A stretch of DNA of 64,000 bases from Magnetovibrio sp. PR-2. Lineage in GTDB: Bacteria; Pseudomonadota; Alphaproteobacteria; Rhodospirillales; Magnetovibrionaceae. Both the position numbers and the translations under genes were made by a program. Positions 25,285 to 34,196 of this stretch are shown in pieces. Under the pieces are notes generated by a model. The model did not search any database and was not told the DNA's origin. It was given only the letters and a program-made list of their open reading frames with translations. Numbering within the stretch: the first letter of the stretch is position 1; every line of letters begins with the position of its first letter. The stretch is from assembly GCF_036689815.1 (NCBI RefSeq), contig NZ_JBAHUR010000016.1:17377-81376 (forward strand). Reading direction: 5' to 3'.

Positions 25285-26793
25285 TTAGACAGCTTGGGCG
25301 GTTAAGTCTTTGGCCGCCCAGCCTTGTTCGATGAGTTCTGCGTACATGGCTTTGACGGCGTCTTCGATCAGGTCCATGGCATATTCGCCGCTAGGCGTAA
25401 TGCCGGCCGCTTCCAATTGGGACCACGGCTCAATACCGACCTTCGCCGACAGCACAGCGGAACAATCCGACAGCGCGTCCAAAATCGCGTCCAATACCGT
25501 GCCCTTGTCGTCGCCCGACGGGCAAACGTCCGGGCCGACACAGTAAGCGTTGTCGACTTTGCGCGGTCCGATAAAGCGCACACCTTCGGGCGAGGCTTCG
25601 TAGACCAAGTATTCTTTGGCATGGCCGAAGTGTTCGTTAATCACACCACCGCCTTTGGTGGTGACGGCAATGCGTGCAGCCGGGGTGCCTTCGGGAGCGA
25701 TGAAGTTCGCCACGTCACTTTCGGCTTGTTGCGCGCGCAGTTCGTCACGATGGGCTTCGATGCCCGCGTGAACATTGGCGCGACGCTCCATGGCTTCGGC
25801 GTAATCGATTTTCATCTGTTCGATTTTTTCGACCGTAAATTCTTCGCCACGATCTTCGCCCAACAGGCCAACCGCGTCCGCACGACATTGGCGGCAGTGG
25901 CGCATCATGTTCATGTCGCCCGCGCAGGCGTCTTGCAGATCCGACAATTCTTGTTTCGACGGGCTGCGTTGGCCCATGACACCGTAGAACGTGCCGTGTT
26001 CTTTTTCGGCGATCAGCGGCATGACGTTGTGCAAGAACGCACCTTTGCCTTTGACGATTTGCGACACTTCTTTCAAGTGTTCGTCGTTTACGCCGGGGAT
26101 CATGACCGAGTTTACTTTGACCAAGATGCCGCGTTCGATCAGCATCTCCAGACCTTTTTGTTGGCGTTCGATCAGGATTTTGGCACCCTTCGCACCATGG
26201 ATGCGACGGTTGTTCCAGAAAATCCAGGGATAGATCTCAGCACCGATTTCCGGGTCCACACAGTTGATGGTGATGGTCACGTGATCGACGTTGAGCGCGG
26301 CGATCTCATCCACGTGGTCGGGTAAGGCCAAACCGTTGGTGGACAGACAGAGTTTGATGTCGGGAGCTTTGTCGGCAATTTCGCGGAACGTTTCAAAGGT
26401 GCGTTCCGGGTTGGCCAAGGGATCGCCCGGACCCGCAACACCCAAAACGGTCATTTGCGGAATTTCACTGGCGACGGCCAAAACTTTTTTGGAGGCCTGA
26501 TCGGGGCTTAACAATTCAGAGACCACACCCGGACGGCTTTCGTTGGCGCAGTCGTACTTGCGGTTACAGTAATGACACTGAATGTTGCAAGCGGGCGCCA
26601 CGGCGACGTGCATGCGGGCGTAAAAGTGGTGAGCTTCTTCACTGTAACAAGGGTGGTTATTGACCTTTTCGCGGACGTTGTCGGGCAGATGCGACATCCC
26701 GTCTTCGCTGGACCCGCACGTTCCGGAGCTACATCCACCGCTGGGAGCCGCTTGAGGGGCCTGATTGTCTTGACCTAACACCTTGAGTTCCAT
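25285..26793 (-). CDS. nifB: NifB, radical SAM FeMo-co precursor synthase
   Basis: 502 residues. It makes NifB-co, the [8Fe-9S-C] precursor. The radical SAM motif CNIQCHYCNRKYDC lies near residue 70, and AGPGDPLANPERTFE and NSVMIPGVND follow. The C-terminal domain (about 370-485) is NifX-like with VTTKGGGVINEHFGHAKEY. An N-terminal Ser/Gly/Cys-rich piece (APSGGCSSGTCGSSEDG) precedes the SAM domain. Its sigma-54 promoter is at 26831-26851. Confidence 0.97.
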   Translation of the reverse strand: MELKVLGQDNQAPQAAPSGGCSSGTCGSSEDGMSHLPDNVREKVNNHPCYSEEAHHFYARMHVAVAPACNIQCHYCNRKYDCANESRPGVVSELLSPDQASKKVLAVASEIPQMTVLGVAGPGDPLANPERTFETFREIADKAPDIKLCLSTNGLALPDHVDEIAALNVDHVTITINCVDPEIGAEIYPWIFWNNRRIHGAKGAKILIERQQKGLEMLIERGILVKVNSVMIPGVNDEHLKEVSQIVKGKGAFLHNVMPLIAEKEHGTFYGVMGQRSPSKQELSDLQDACAGDMNMMRHCRQCRADAVGLLGEDRGEEFTVEKIEQMKIDYAEAMERRANVHAGIEAHRDELRAQQAESDVANFIAPEGTPAARIAVTTKGGGVINEHFGHAKEYLVYEASPEGVRFIGPRKVDNAYCVGPDVCPSGDDKGTVLDAILDALSDCSAVLSAKVGIEPWSQLEAAGITPSGEYAMDLIEDAVKAMYAELIEQGWAAKDLTAQAV

Positions 26794-26830
26794 GTCTCAC
26801 CCTTTCCTGAGCAAAATCTTTGCAGATAAT

Positions 26831-26851
26831 AAAGCAAGGGGTGTGCCACTT
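26831..26851 (-). promoter_or_regulatory. sigma-54 promoter of nifB
   Basis: Minus strand contains AGTGGCACACCCCTTGCTTT with GG-N10-GC spacing. The leader would be about 29 nt. Confidence 0.9.
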
Positions 26852-26898
26852 CTCAGAAATACATAACTAATTGTTTTCATTGGGCTTTGAAACAGGAA

Positions 26899-26927
26899 GG
26901 GCGGTGTCATATGCGACAACACCGCCC
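26899..26927 (-). terminator. hairpin after nifA
   Basis: GGGCGGTGT and ACACCGCCC pair perfectly around an 11-base loop, about 30 bp after the nifA stop. Only TTCCTGTTTC follows on the minus strand, so termination is probably partial. The loop contains a TGT-N8-ACA near-match to a NifA box. Confidence 0.6.
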
Positions 26928-26934
26928 TGTTTCG

Positions 26935-26950
26935 TGTTACATGTGCGACA
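26935..26950. promoter_or_regulatory. NifA upstream activator sequence for nifB
   Basis: TGTTACATGTGCGACA is TGT-N10-ACA. It lies 84 bp upstream of the nifB -24, between the nifA stop and the nifA hairpin. Confidence 0.85.
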
Positions 26951-26958
26951 AAATGCCG

Positions 26959-28557
26959 TCAAATTTGGCGGACTTTGATATTGAGTGTCTGAATCCGGTA
27001 CGCCACTTGGCGCGGCGTCATGTTAAGCAAGCGCGCAGCCTTGGCCTGAACCCAGCCCGCTTCTTCCAACGCGGCGATGACGCGTTCGCGTTCATCAATA
27101 TTGGGATCGCTGAAATCGATGGTTGGCCCTGTTGGCGCAGCGGCAGCGGGTGCGGCGGGGCTGGCCGTCACGGGCGGCGGGCCGGAGTGGTCTTCCAAGC
27201 CCGTCATCACCACGGCGTCGCGATCAATATTGCCCGACGGGCTCATGATGGCGGCACGCTCCATGATGTTTTCCAGCTCACGCACGTTGCCGGGCCACGC
27301 GTGGCGCAACAAAACACGCAACGCGCTGTCGGTGATGGTGAGCTCACGCCCTTGTAGTTTTGCGATCTTAGAAATCAAAAAGCGCGACAAATCCGGAATA
27401 TCTTCGGTGCGTTCGCGCAAAGGCGGCATATTGATGGGCATGACGTTCAAGCGATAGTACAAGTCTTCGCGGAACTCGCCGGTTTCGACTTCGGCTTCCA
27501 AATCGCGGTTGGTCGCGGCGATAACGCGCACGTCGACCTTCATGGTTTTGGTGCCGCCGACGCGTTCAAACTCGCCTTCTTGCAGGACCCGCAACAGTTT
27601 TGCTTGGAAGGCCGCTGTAATCTCGCCGATTTCATCTAAGAAGAGCGTGCCGCCGTGGGCCATTTCAAAGCGGCCTTTGCGTTGGGTGCTGGCCCCCGTA
27701 AACGCACCTTTTTCGTGACCGAACAGTTCGGATTCCAACAAATTGTCGGGAAGGGCTGCACAATTCAGCTTGATCATCGGGCCGCTGGCGCGCGGAGAAT
27801 TGTAGTGAATGGCGTTCGCCACCAGCTCTTTACCCGTACCCGATTCACCGCGCACCAACACGGTGGTGTTCCAGGCCGAGACCAAACGGATTTGTTCGAA
27901 CACCGTGCGCATCACTTCGGAGCGTCCGACCATATTGTCGAAGCCGTGTTCGTGTTTGACTTTGCGGCGAAGCGTGTCGCGTTCTTCCTTCAATTCCCGC
28001 TTTTCTTTGTCCAGTTGCACCCACAACCGCACGGTTTGTGCAATCAGGTTTGCGATCATCTCCATGAATTTCGCGCGGCCGTTTAAGTCGTCATCGCCTG
28101 CAGACGGTTGCGCGGCAAAAACGCCCAAAGCTTCGCCTCCGGAAAAGATCGGCACACCGATATAAGGCAATGCCGGATCAAAAGCCCCGGAGCGGCCTAA
28201 GAATTTCGGTTCGCGCTGGATATTGGGGACAACAACCGCAACGCAGGTTTCCATAATTTCGCCCACAACACCTTCGCCCGGGCGGTAACTCACGGCGCCT
28301 TCGGTGACCAAACCTTCTTTTTGCGAAACGCGCAGGTTCAGATTTCCGGTGTCGTCGTCCAACAGACTGATCATGCCATTTTTCAGCTGTCCCGCGTCGT
28401 GCATCACGGCAATGACTTGTTCCAACGTTTCGCGCAGGTTCAAGCTGTGACCCAAAATCTGGCTCACCTTATAGAGCGTATCGATGTCGGTGCGTACCAA
28501 GCCGCAATTACACGTCTTGCACGCCTCCACAACCGGTAAGTTTTCGCCTTCGCTCAC
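26959..28557 (-). CDS. nifA: NifA, sigma-54 activator of nif genes
   Basis: 532 residues. Domains in order: GAF (about 25-180), AAA+ with Walker A GESGTGKE and the sigma-54-contacting GAFTGA (about 210-440), then a Pro/Ala linker and a Fis-type HTH (AAARLLNMTPRQVAYRIQ equivalent) at the C-terminus. GTG 28557 is preferred because AAGGAG lies 6 bases upstream; ATG 28590 is an alternative. The linker has no cysteines, so it looks like the O2-tolerant, NifL-controlled type. An N-terminal CKTCNCG is odd. Confidence 0.95.
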   Translation of the reverse strand: MSEGENLPVVEACKTCNCGLVRTDIDTLYKVSQILGHSLNLRETLEQVIAVMHDAGQLKNGMISLLDDDTGNLNLRVSQKEGLVTEGAVSYRPGEGVVGEIMETCVAVVVPNIQREPKFLGRSGAFDPALPYIGVPIFSGGEALGVFAAQPSAGDDDLNGRAKFMEMIANLIAQTVRLWVQLDKEKRELKEERDTLRRKVKHEHGFDNMVGRSEVMRTVFEQIRLVSAWNTTVLVRGESGTGKELVANAIHYNSPRASGPMIKLNCAALPDNLLESELFGHEKGAFTGASTQRKGRFEMAHGGTLFLDEIGEITAAFQAKLLRVLQEGEFERVGGTKTMKVDVRVIAATNRDLEAEVETGEFREDLYYRLNVMPINMPPLRERTEDIPDLSRFLISKIAKLQGRELTITDSALRVLLRHAWPGNVRELENIMERAAIMSPSGNIDRDAVVMTGLEDHSGPPPVTASPAAPAAAAPTGPTIDFSDPNIDERERVIAALEEAGWVQAKAARLLNMTPRQVAYRIQTLNIKVRQI

Positions 28558-28567
28558 GGCAATCTCC

Positions 28568-30154
28568 TTATTCGTACCCGGATGAGCCATGCCCCAGGCT
28601 TGCAGCAGCGAACACGACCTCAACGCGTCCGCCACCCGTCATGGCATTGCCGATTTCAATGGATCCACCTTGGTCGGTGATGATTTGACGCGCCAGTTGA
28701 AGGCCTAAGCCCGGGCGCGATTTGGTTTTTTTCCAAGCCGTGAAGAACGGCTCGTAGGCTTTAATCAAAATGCTGTCGTCAAAGCCCGCGCCCGTATCGC
28801 GGATTTCCATGGCCACATCGCTAGCGTCGGTCACCCGGGTGTCGATGCGAATTTCACGCGCACCGCTGCCGTCCTTCACCGCCATAATGGCGTTGTCGAC
28901 CAGATACTTCACCATAGAGCGCAAAGCGTTTGCACGCCCCGGAACATTGGGCAGCACAGCCACGGGATGCCATTCAACCATCACGCCTTCACGCAGCAAA
29001 TCTTCGATGGTGATGTCCAAAACTTCCCGGATAATCTCATTGATATTGATGGGCTCAATGGGTTCGTCTGCGGTGCGTGGCATGGAGGTTCTTAAACGAT
29101 CCAAGGCCTGCTCACCGGCGCCCAGAACCTGTTTGATGGGTTCACACAGGCCATCCGCCTCGCGGCCTTGGCGCTTCATCATGCCGACAGCGGCGCTCAT
29201 CACATTGAGCGGGCCTTGCAGTTGGAATATGGCCCCAGACATCACTTCACGCATGCCCTGGACCATTTGTTGTTCGGCCATCATCGCCCGCACGGCATTG
29301 GTCCGCGCCTGTTCGTAGCGACGCCGTTGATGGGTGATGTCGCTTGCCACCAGCAACACGCCGCAATAGCCAACACCGTCGAAATAGCCCGTTGCTGACA
29401 TGTCTTGTTCTTCGACTTTGGTGGCGGAGCACGCGAACCATCGCGTTTCGCCGCCGGGCATCTTCAAGCCCACTTCCGCCGCCGAAAATGTCGATCCGCG
29501 TTGGCAGAGATCTTCCAAGCTCATGCCAAAAGTGGCAGTGAAACCTTCAATAAATTCGCCAGACGCGTCCGTTTCCCCAAGCTCGCGGTTGAGCTCTTTA
29601 TAAGCGGGGTTGGAAAACCCAACACGCCCAGCCATATCGACCAAAACAATCACCACAGGGGCCGCTTCAACCACGGACGAGATCAACGCGTCTTGATTTT
29701 TGACCTTGCGCTCCAACTGGTGCAGGTCTGTCACATCGCGGTGCATGCCCATGAAGTGAAGAACGTCGCCGTTGTCGTCTTCCACGGGAACCACGGTGAG
29801 CTCCGCCAAATAACGCGAACCGTCCTTGCGCTGGTTAACCAAGCGCCCTTTCCAGACCTTCCCGGATGTAATGGTGGACCAGAGCGTTTTGTAGATTTCG
29901 ACCGGGGTCGCTTTGTCCGACAAAACGGATTCATTTTTGCCCAAAATGTCGTCGCCGTAACCCGTCAACTCTTCAAACGCGGGATTGACGTAAAGGATGT
30001 TGGCCTTTGTGTCGGTGATGGACGTGGCGATGGGAGAATGTTCCACCGCGTAGTGGTAGACCGCATCTAAAATGGGCGAACCGCCACCCGCCACATCATC
30101 AGGTGCGGGAGAGGTGCTTAATTCAGGCGCAGTTTCGGGCGTTTTTGTTGTCAT
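28568..30154 (-). CDS. nifL: NifL, redox- and nitrogen-responsive NifA antagonist
   Basis: 528 residues. PAS1 (about 30-140) contains NPAFEELTGYGDDILGKNES and RKDGSRYLAEL, the FAD-binding type. PAS2 follows at about 150-280. A kinase-like part has AIFQLQGPLNVM where the H-box should be, without histidine, then the N-box YLVDNAIMAVKD and G-boxes DTGAGFDD and RPGLGLQLA. It should sequester NifA under O2 or fixed nitrogen. ATG 30154 lies only about 3 nt from the predicted transcription start. Confidence 0.92.
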   Translation of the reverse strand: MTTKTPETAPELSTSPAPDDVAGGGSPILDAVYHYAVEHSPIATSITDTKANILYVNPAFEELTGYGDDILGKNESVLSDKATPVEIYKTLWSTITSGKVWKGRLVNQRKDGSRYLAELTVVPVEDDNGDVLHFMGMHRDVTDLHQLERKVKNQDALISSVVEAAPVVIVLVDMAGRVGFSNPAYKELNRELGETDASGEFIEGFTATFGMSLEDLCQRGSTFSAAEVGLKMPGGETRWFACSATKVEEQDMSATGYFDGVGYCGVLLVASDITHQRRRYEQARTNAVRAMMAEQQMVQGMREVMSGAIFQLQGPLNVMSAAVGMMKRQGREADGLCEPIKQVLGAGEQALDRLRTSMPRTADEPIEPININEIIREVLDITIEDLLREGVMVEWHPVAVLPNVPGRANALRSMVKYLVDNAIMAVKDGSGAREIRIDTRVTDASDVAMEIRDTGAGFDDSILIKAYEPFFTAWKKTKSRPGLGLQLARQIITDQGGSIEIGNAMTGGGRVEVVFAAASLGHGSSGYE

Positions 30155-30166
30155 TTGCCATTGAAT

Positions 30167-30185
30167 TCGCAAACCCCGTGCCAAA
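30167..30185 (-). promoter_or_regulatory. sigma-54 promoter of nifL-nifA
   Basis: Minus strand TTTGGCACGGGGTTTGCGAA has GG-N10-GC spacing. The predicted +1 is near 30157, so nifLA is likely NifA-autoregulated. Confidence 0.85.
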
Positions 30186-30226
30186 TGCATAAGTGTGGCA
30201 AATCAACCATCCCAAACCACCGGATT

Positions 30227-30242
30227 TGTGGGCTTTGCAACA
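30227..30242. promoter_or_regulatory. NifA upstream activator sequence (nifL-rnf, proximal to nifL)
   Basis: TGTGGGCTTTGCAACA is TGT-N10-ACA, in the divergent nifL-rnfA intergenic region. Confidence 0.7.
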
Positions 30243-30266
30243 AACACCCTCCAATAAAGGTCGCCG

Positions 30267-30282
30267 TGTCACCAAAATGACA
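30267..30282. promoter_or_regulatory. NifA upstream activator sequence (nifL-rnf, central)
   Basis: TGTCACCAAAATGACA is TGT-N10-ACA. Its centre lies almost midway between the nifL and rnfA -24 elements (about 92 and 98 bp). Confidence 0.8.
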
Positions 30283-30370
30283 GGGATTGTCGGCGCTTAA
30301 TAATTAGGCAATGGGTCAAAAACCGCACAAAAGCTAGGCCCATTTTTCGCACAAATGCTGCAAAGCAAAC

Positions 30371-30390
30371 TTGGTACGGTTGATGCATTT
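30371..30390 (+). promoter_or_regulatory. sigma-54 promoter of rnfABCDGEH
   Basis: TTGGTACGGTTGATGCATTT has GG-N10-GC spacing; ATGCA replaces TTGCA at -12. It lies about 46 bp upstream of the rnfA ATG. Confidence 0.75.
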
Positions 30391-30435
30391 GAAAACCGTA
30401 AAAGCCCTCCATTTGATCCTGGAGCACCCCGATTT

Positions 30436-31020
30436 ATGCAAGAACTGTTGATGATCCTCATCGGCACCGCCCTGGTCAACAACGTCGTGTTGGTCAAGTT
30501 TTTAGGCCTTTGTCCCTTCATGGGCGTATCGAATAAAGTCGATACCGCTTTGGGCATGGGGCTTGCCACCACGTTTGTTTTGACCCTCGCCTCCGTGTCC
30601 GGCTGGGCTTTGGAAACGTTTGTCCTAATCCCCTTCGACATCGGCTTTTTGCGCATCCTGAGCTTCATCTTGGTGATCGCTGCCGTTGTGCAGTTGACCG
30701 AAATGCTGATCAAAAAGACCTCGCCTGCGCTTTACCAAGTGCTCGGCATCTTCTTGCCGTTGATCACCACCAACTGCGCGGTGTTGGGTGTGGCGATTTT
30801 GAACATTCAAGAAGAACACTCCTTTTTGCAAAGCCTGCTCTACGGCTTTGGTTCCGCCGTCGGTTTCACTCTGGTGATGGTTTTGTTTGCAGGCTTGCGC
30901 GAACGCTTGGCCTTGGCCGACGTGCCCAAAGCCTTTGAAGGCGCGCCCATCGGCTTTGTGACGGCGGGCTTGCTGTCCTTGGCATTCATGGGCTTTGCCG
31001 GTCTTGGCGGCGGAGGTTGA
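30436..31020 (+). CDS. rnfA: RnfA, membrane subunit of the Rnf complex
   Basis: 194 residues, six predicted membrane segments. It contains the pseudo-symmetric motifs [10 protein letters not shown] near residue 23 and [15 protein letters not shown] near 105, whose cysteines bind the intramembrane cluster shared with RnfE. ATG 30436 follows GGAGC. First gene of rnfABCDGEH, which uses the ion gradient to reduce ferredoxin with NADH for nitrogenase. Confidence 0.94.
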   Translation: MQELLMILIGTALVNNVVLVKFLGLCPFMGVSNKVDTALGMGLATTFVLTLASVSGWALETFVLIPFDIGFLRILSFILVIAAVVQLTEMLIKKTSPALYQVLGIFLPLITTNCAVLGVAILNIQEEHSFLQSLLYGFGSAVGFTLVMVLFAGLRERLALADVPKAFEGAPIGFVTAGLLSLAFMGFAGLGGGG

Positions 31021-31024
31021 AGAC

Positions 31025-31570
31025 ATGATCAGTGCAATCCTTTCCCTCGCCCTGCTCGGCCTTGGTCTTGGTGTCATGCTCGGCTTTGCGGCCAAATACC
31101 TAAAAGTCGAAGCCGGCGCCATGGTTCAAGAAATTGAAGACATGCTCCCGGGTTCGCAATGCGGACAATGCGGCTATCCGGGCTGTGCGCCTGCGGCTGA
31201 AGCCGTTGCAAACGGCCAAGCCCCCGTGACCATGTGCCCGCCGGGCGGTCGCGCGTTGGCACAAGCCCTGGCCGACAAAATGGGTGTGAGTGCAGATTTG
31301 AGCGGCATGGAAGACAAGGGTCCCCAAGTCGCATTTGTGAACGAGCAGCTGTGCATCGGTTGCACCAAGTGCTTCAAACGTTGCCCCACCGACGCTTTGG
31401 TTGGCGCAAACCGTCAAATTCATGTGGTGATCAAAGACGCGTGCACAGGCTGTGGCCTGTGCGTCGAAGTTTGCCCCACCGAAAGCGTGCTCATGCGCGA
31501 TGTTCCGGTCACGCTGGAAACCTGGCATTGGCCCAAACCTGAAGAAGAAGAATTGCCCTTAGCGTCTTAA
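31025..31570 (+). CDS. rnfB: RnfB, Fe-S subunit of the Rnf complex
   Basis: 181 residues. An N-terminal membrane anchor (AILSLALLGLGLGVMLGFA) is followed by a [4Fe-4S] domain with CGQCGYPGC and MCPPGG. Two ferredoxin motifs come next (CIGCTKCFKRCP and CTGCGLCVEVCP). It likely passes electrons to soluble ferredoxin. It starts 4 bp after rnfA. Confidence 0.94.
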   Translation: MISAILSLALLGLGLGVMLGFAAKYLKVEAGAMVQEIEDMLPGSQCGQCGYPGCAPAAEAVANGQAPVTMCPPGGRALAQALADKMGVSADLSGMEDKGPQVAFVNEQLCIGCTKCFKRCPTDALVGANRQIHVVIKDACTGCGLCVEVCPTESVLMRDVPVTLETWHWPKPEEEELPLAS

Positions 31571-31602
31571 GTGAAGACGCTAAAAAGGAGACGACTGGCG
31601 AT

Positions 31603-33111
31603 ATGAAACTGTTCCGCATCCGTGGCGGCGTTCATCCCGAGGACAAAAAGAGCCTCAGCGAAGATAAGCCGATTGAGGATTTGCCTCTGCCCGAATTGTT
31701 GCATGTTCCCCTGCAACAACACATCGGCGCGCCCGCTGTCGCTATTGTCAAAAAAGGCGACGTGGTCAAAAAGGGCCAAATTATCGCCACGGCTCAAGGC
31801 AACATTTCCGCCCCCGTACACGCGCCGACATCCGGCCAAGTGGTGGGCCTGGGCCGTTATAAGGCGCCGCACCCCTCTGGTCTTCCGGGACGCACCATCA
31901 CCATTCGCACCGACGATGACGAAGAGTGGTGCGACCTGCCCGAGCCTATGGATCCGCTGAGCGCCGATCCCTCAGACATTGCCAAGCGTGTCAAAGACTG
32001 CGGTATTGTCGGCATGGGCGGCGCGACGTTCCCGTCGGCCGTCAAACTGAACCTAGGTGCGCGCTATGAGCTCGACACCTTGATCATTAATGGGGCCGAG
32101 TGTGAACCTTACCTGACCTGCGACGACCGTTTGATGCGTGAATTCACGGCAGATGTCTTAATGGGCATTCGCATTATGGGACGCACCTTAAACGTCAAGC
32201 GCACCTTGATCGCCATCGAAGGCAACAAGCCCGACGCCATCGCCCGCATGACCCAAGCGGCGAGCGATTTGGATGATGTCACCGTCGTCAAAGTGCCCAC
32301 CCGCTATCCCATGGGGTCTGAAAAGCACCTGACCCAAACGCTCACGGGCAAAGAAACACCTGCGCGCGCACTCACCGCCGACATCGGTGTGGTGGTACAC
32401 AACCCCGCCACCGCGTTTGCCGTGTTTGAAGCCGTGACCAAGGGCATCCCTTTGGTTTCGCGCATTGTCACAGTCAGTGGCGAGGCGATAACCAGCCCGA
32501 AAAACTTGCGCGTGCCCATCGGTACGCGGATTTCGGAACTGGTCGAATTTGCCGGATCGTTCAAAGTTGATCCCGAACGTTTGTTGTTGGGCGGCCCGAT
32601 GATGGGCCAGCCTCTGGCCGATTTAAAAGTCCCTGTGGTCAAAGGCACCAACGGTGTATTGGCGTTGGCGGATTTACAAGCTGCCACAACAACGCGCACG
32701 TCGTGCATCCGTTGCGCCAGCTGCGTCGATGCCTGCCCGTGCGGTTTGGTGCCGCTGGAAATGGCTGCCGCTATTCGCAAGGAAGAAATGGAAATCGCCA
32801 CCCAATCGGGGCTGATGGATTGTGTCGGCTGCGGGTCTTGCGCCTATGTCTGCCCGTCGTCCATCCCGCTGGTGCAGTACTTCAACTACGCCAAGGGCAA
32901 GATCACGGCGACCCAGCGCGCGGAACACAAACAAGTGGAAACCAAGCGTCTGGCCGAAATGCGCAACGCGCGTATGGAACGCATCAAAGCCGCCAAGCGC
33001 GAAGCCATGGCCAAACGCAAAGCCGAACAAGCCCGCAAAAAGGCTGAAAAAGAAGCCAAAGAAGCCGCACAAGCGACAGAACAACAAGACCAAGAGAAAG
33101 CCACAGCATGA
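31603..33111 (+). CDS. rnfC: RnfC, NADH-binding Fe-S subunit
   Basis: 502 residues. The NADH/FMN-binding domain (GVHPEDKK, INGAECEPYLTCDDRLM near 160) is followed by two [4Fe-4S] motifs (CIRCASCVDACP and CVGCGSCAYVCP near 370-410). The C-terminal tail is a Lys/Ala-rich helix (residues 440-500), as in many RnfC proteins. GGAG precedes ATG. Confidence 0.94.
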   Translation: MKLFRIRGGVHPEDKKSLSEDKPIEDLPLPELLHVPLQQHIGAPAVAIVKKGDVVKKGQIIATAQGNISAPVHAPTSGQVVGLGRYKAPHPSGLPGRTITIRTDDDEEWCDLPEPMDPLSADPSDIAKRVKDCGIVGMGGATFPSAVKLNLGARYELDTLIINGAECEPYLTCDDRLMREFTADVLMGIRIMGRTLNVKRTLIAIEGNKPDAIARMTQAASDLDDVTVVKVPTRYPMGSEKHLTQTLTGKETPARALTADIGVVVHNPATAFAVFEAVTKGIPLVSRIVTVSGEAITSPKNLRVPIGTRISELVEFAGSFKVDPERLLLGGPMMGQPLADLKVPVVKGTNGVLALADLQAATTTRTSCIRCASCVDACPCGLVPLEMAAAIRKEEMEIATQSGLMDCVGCGSCAYVCPSSIPLVQYFNYAKGKITATQRAEHKQVETKRLAEMRNARMERIKAAKREAMAKRKAEQARKKAEKEAKEAAQATEQQDQEKATA

Positions 33112-34196
33112 GCACCACACCTCCCCCAATTGGTGGCCCGTTCCTGAAAAAAAGCCTCACGGTCCAGCAGATCATGATGGTGGTGATGCTGGCACTCACC
33201 CCGGCGACGATGTACGGCCTGTTCCAATTCGGCTGGCCTGCGGTATATTTATTCCTCGTAACGGTGGGCTCGGCCCTTGTGTTCGAAGCCCTGTGGTTGA
33301 AAATGGCCGGGCGCCCCATTGCCCCCGCACTTTCCGATGGGTCGGCAGCGCTGACGGGGTGGCTCCTTGCCATGACGTTACCGCCGTGGGCACCTTGGTG
33401 GATTGGTGTCCTGGGATCTCTCATCGCCATCTGGCTGGGCAAACAAGTGTTTGGCGGCGTCGGCCAAAACCTGTTCAACCCGGCCATGGTCGCACGTGTG
33501 GTTCTGCTGATTTCGTTCCCCGTGCATATGACGTTCTTTGTCGACCCCAGCCCCATTTTGAATACTGGTGCGCCGGGTTTTATGGAAAGCTTAGCCGTCA
33601 CGTTTGGTTTCGGCACGGCCCCCGCCATGGACGCTGTCAGCAGCGCATCGGTTCTGGGCTATCTCAAAACCGAAGTCGGGCGCGGCAACGAATGGCTTCA
33701 GGTCTTCAACAACTCCTACGATATGCAAAGCGTCTTGATGGGCGCCGTTCCGGGCAGCCTGGGTGAAACCTCTGCCCCGTTGATTTTGTTGGGCGGTGCC
33801 TTGTTATTGGCGCTGCGGATTATCAGCTGGCACATTCCTGTCGCCATGATCGGAACCTTGGCCGTCTTGGCGACACTCTTTAACTTCTCCAATCCCATGG
33901 CTTATCCCAGCGCCGCCATTCACGTTTTGTCGGGCGCGACGCTGTTGGGGGCGTTCTTTATTGCGACGGACTTGGTCACCTCCCCGGTTTCGCCCCTGGG
34001 CAAGCTGGTGTTTGGCTTTGGTTGCGGTTTGTTGGTTTATGTCATTCGCACCTGGGCCGGCTATCCCGAAGGTTTGGCTTTTGCGGTGTTGATCATGAAC
34101 GCCGCGACCCCGCTGATCGACCGCTACACCCGTCCACGTGTCTATGGCCGCGATCGCAAAGGCGAACCCTTGGCCGCTGAGGAGGGGGCACAATGA
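33108..34196 (+). CDS. rnfD: RnfD, flavinylated membrane subunit
   Basis: 362 residues, about nine or ten membrane segments. The flavinylation motif SGATLLG lies near residue 282, where ApbE attaches FMN to Thr. GQNLFNPAMVARVVLLISFP near 120 is also conserved. It overlaps rnfC and rnfG by 4 bp (ATGA). Confidence 0.94.
   Translation: MSTTPPPIGGPFLKKSLTVQQIMMVVMLALTPATMYGLFQFGWPAVYLFLVTVGSALVFEALWLKMAGRPIAPALSDGSAALTGWLLAMTLPPWAPWWIGVLGSLIAIWLGKQVFGGVGQNLFNPAMVARVVLLISFPVHMTFFVDPSPILNTGAPGFMESLAVTFGFGTAPAMDAVSSASVLGYLKTEVGRGNEWLQVFNNSYDMQSVLMGAVPGSLGETSAPLILLGGALLLALRIISWHIPVAMIGTLAVLATLFNFSNPMAYPSAAIHVLSGATLLGAFFIATDLVTSPVSPLGKLVFGFGCGLLVYVIRTWAGYPEGLAFAVLIMNAATPLIDRYTRPRVYGRDRKGEPLAAEEGAQ

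Noticed and set aside
26905..26918. TGT-N8-ACA in the nifA hairpin loop as a full NifA box
   Set aside because: Two bases too short; reported only as a possible weak site.
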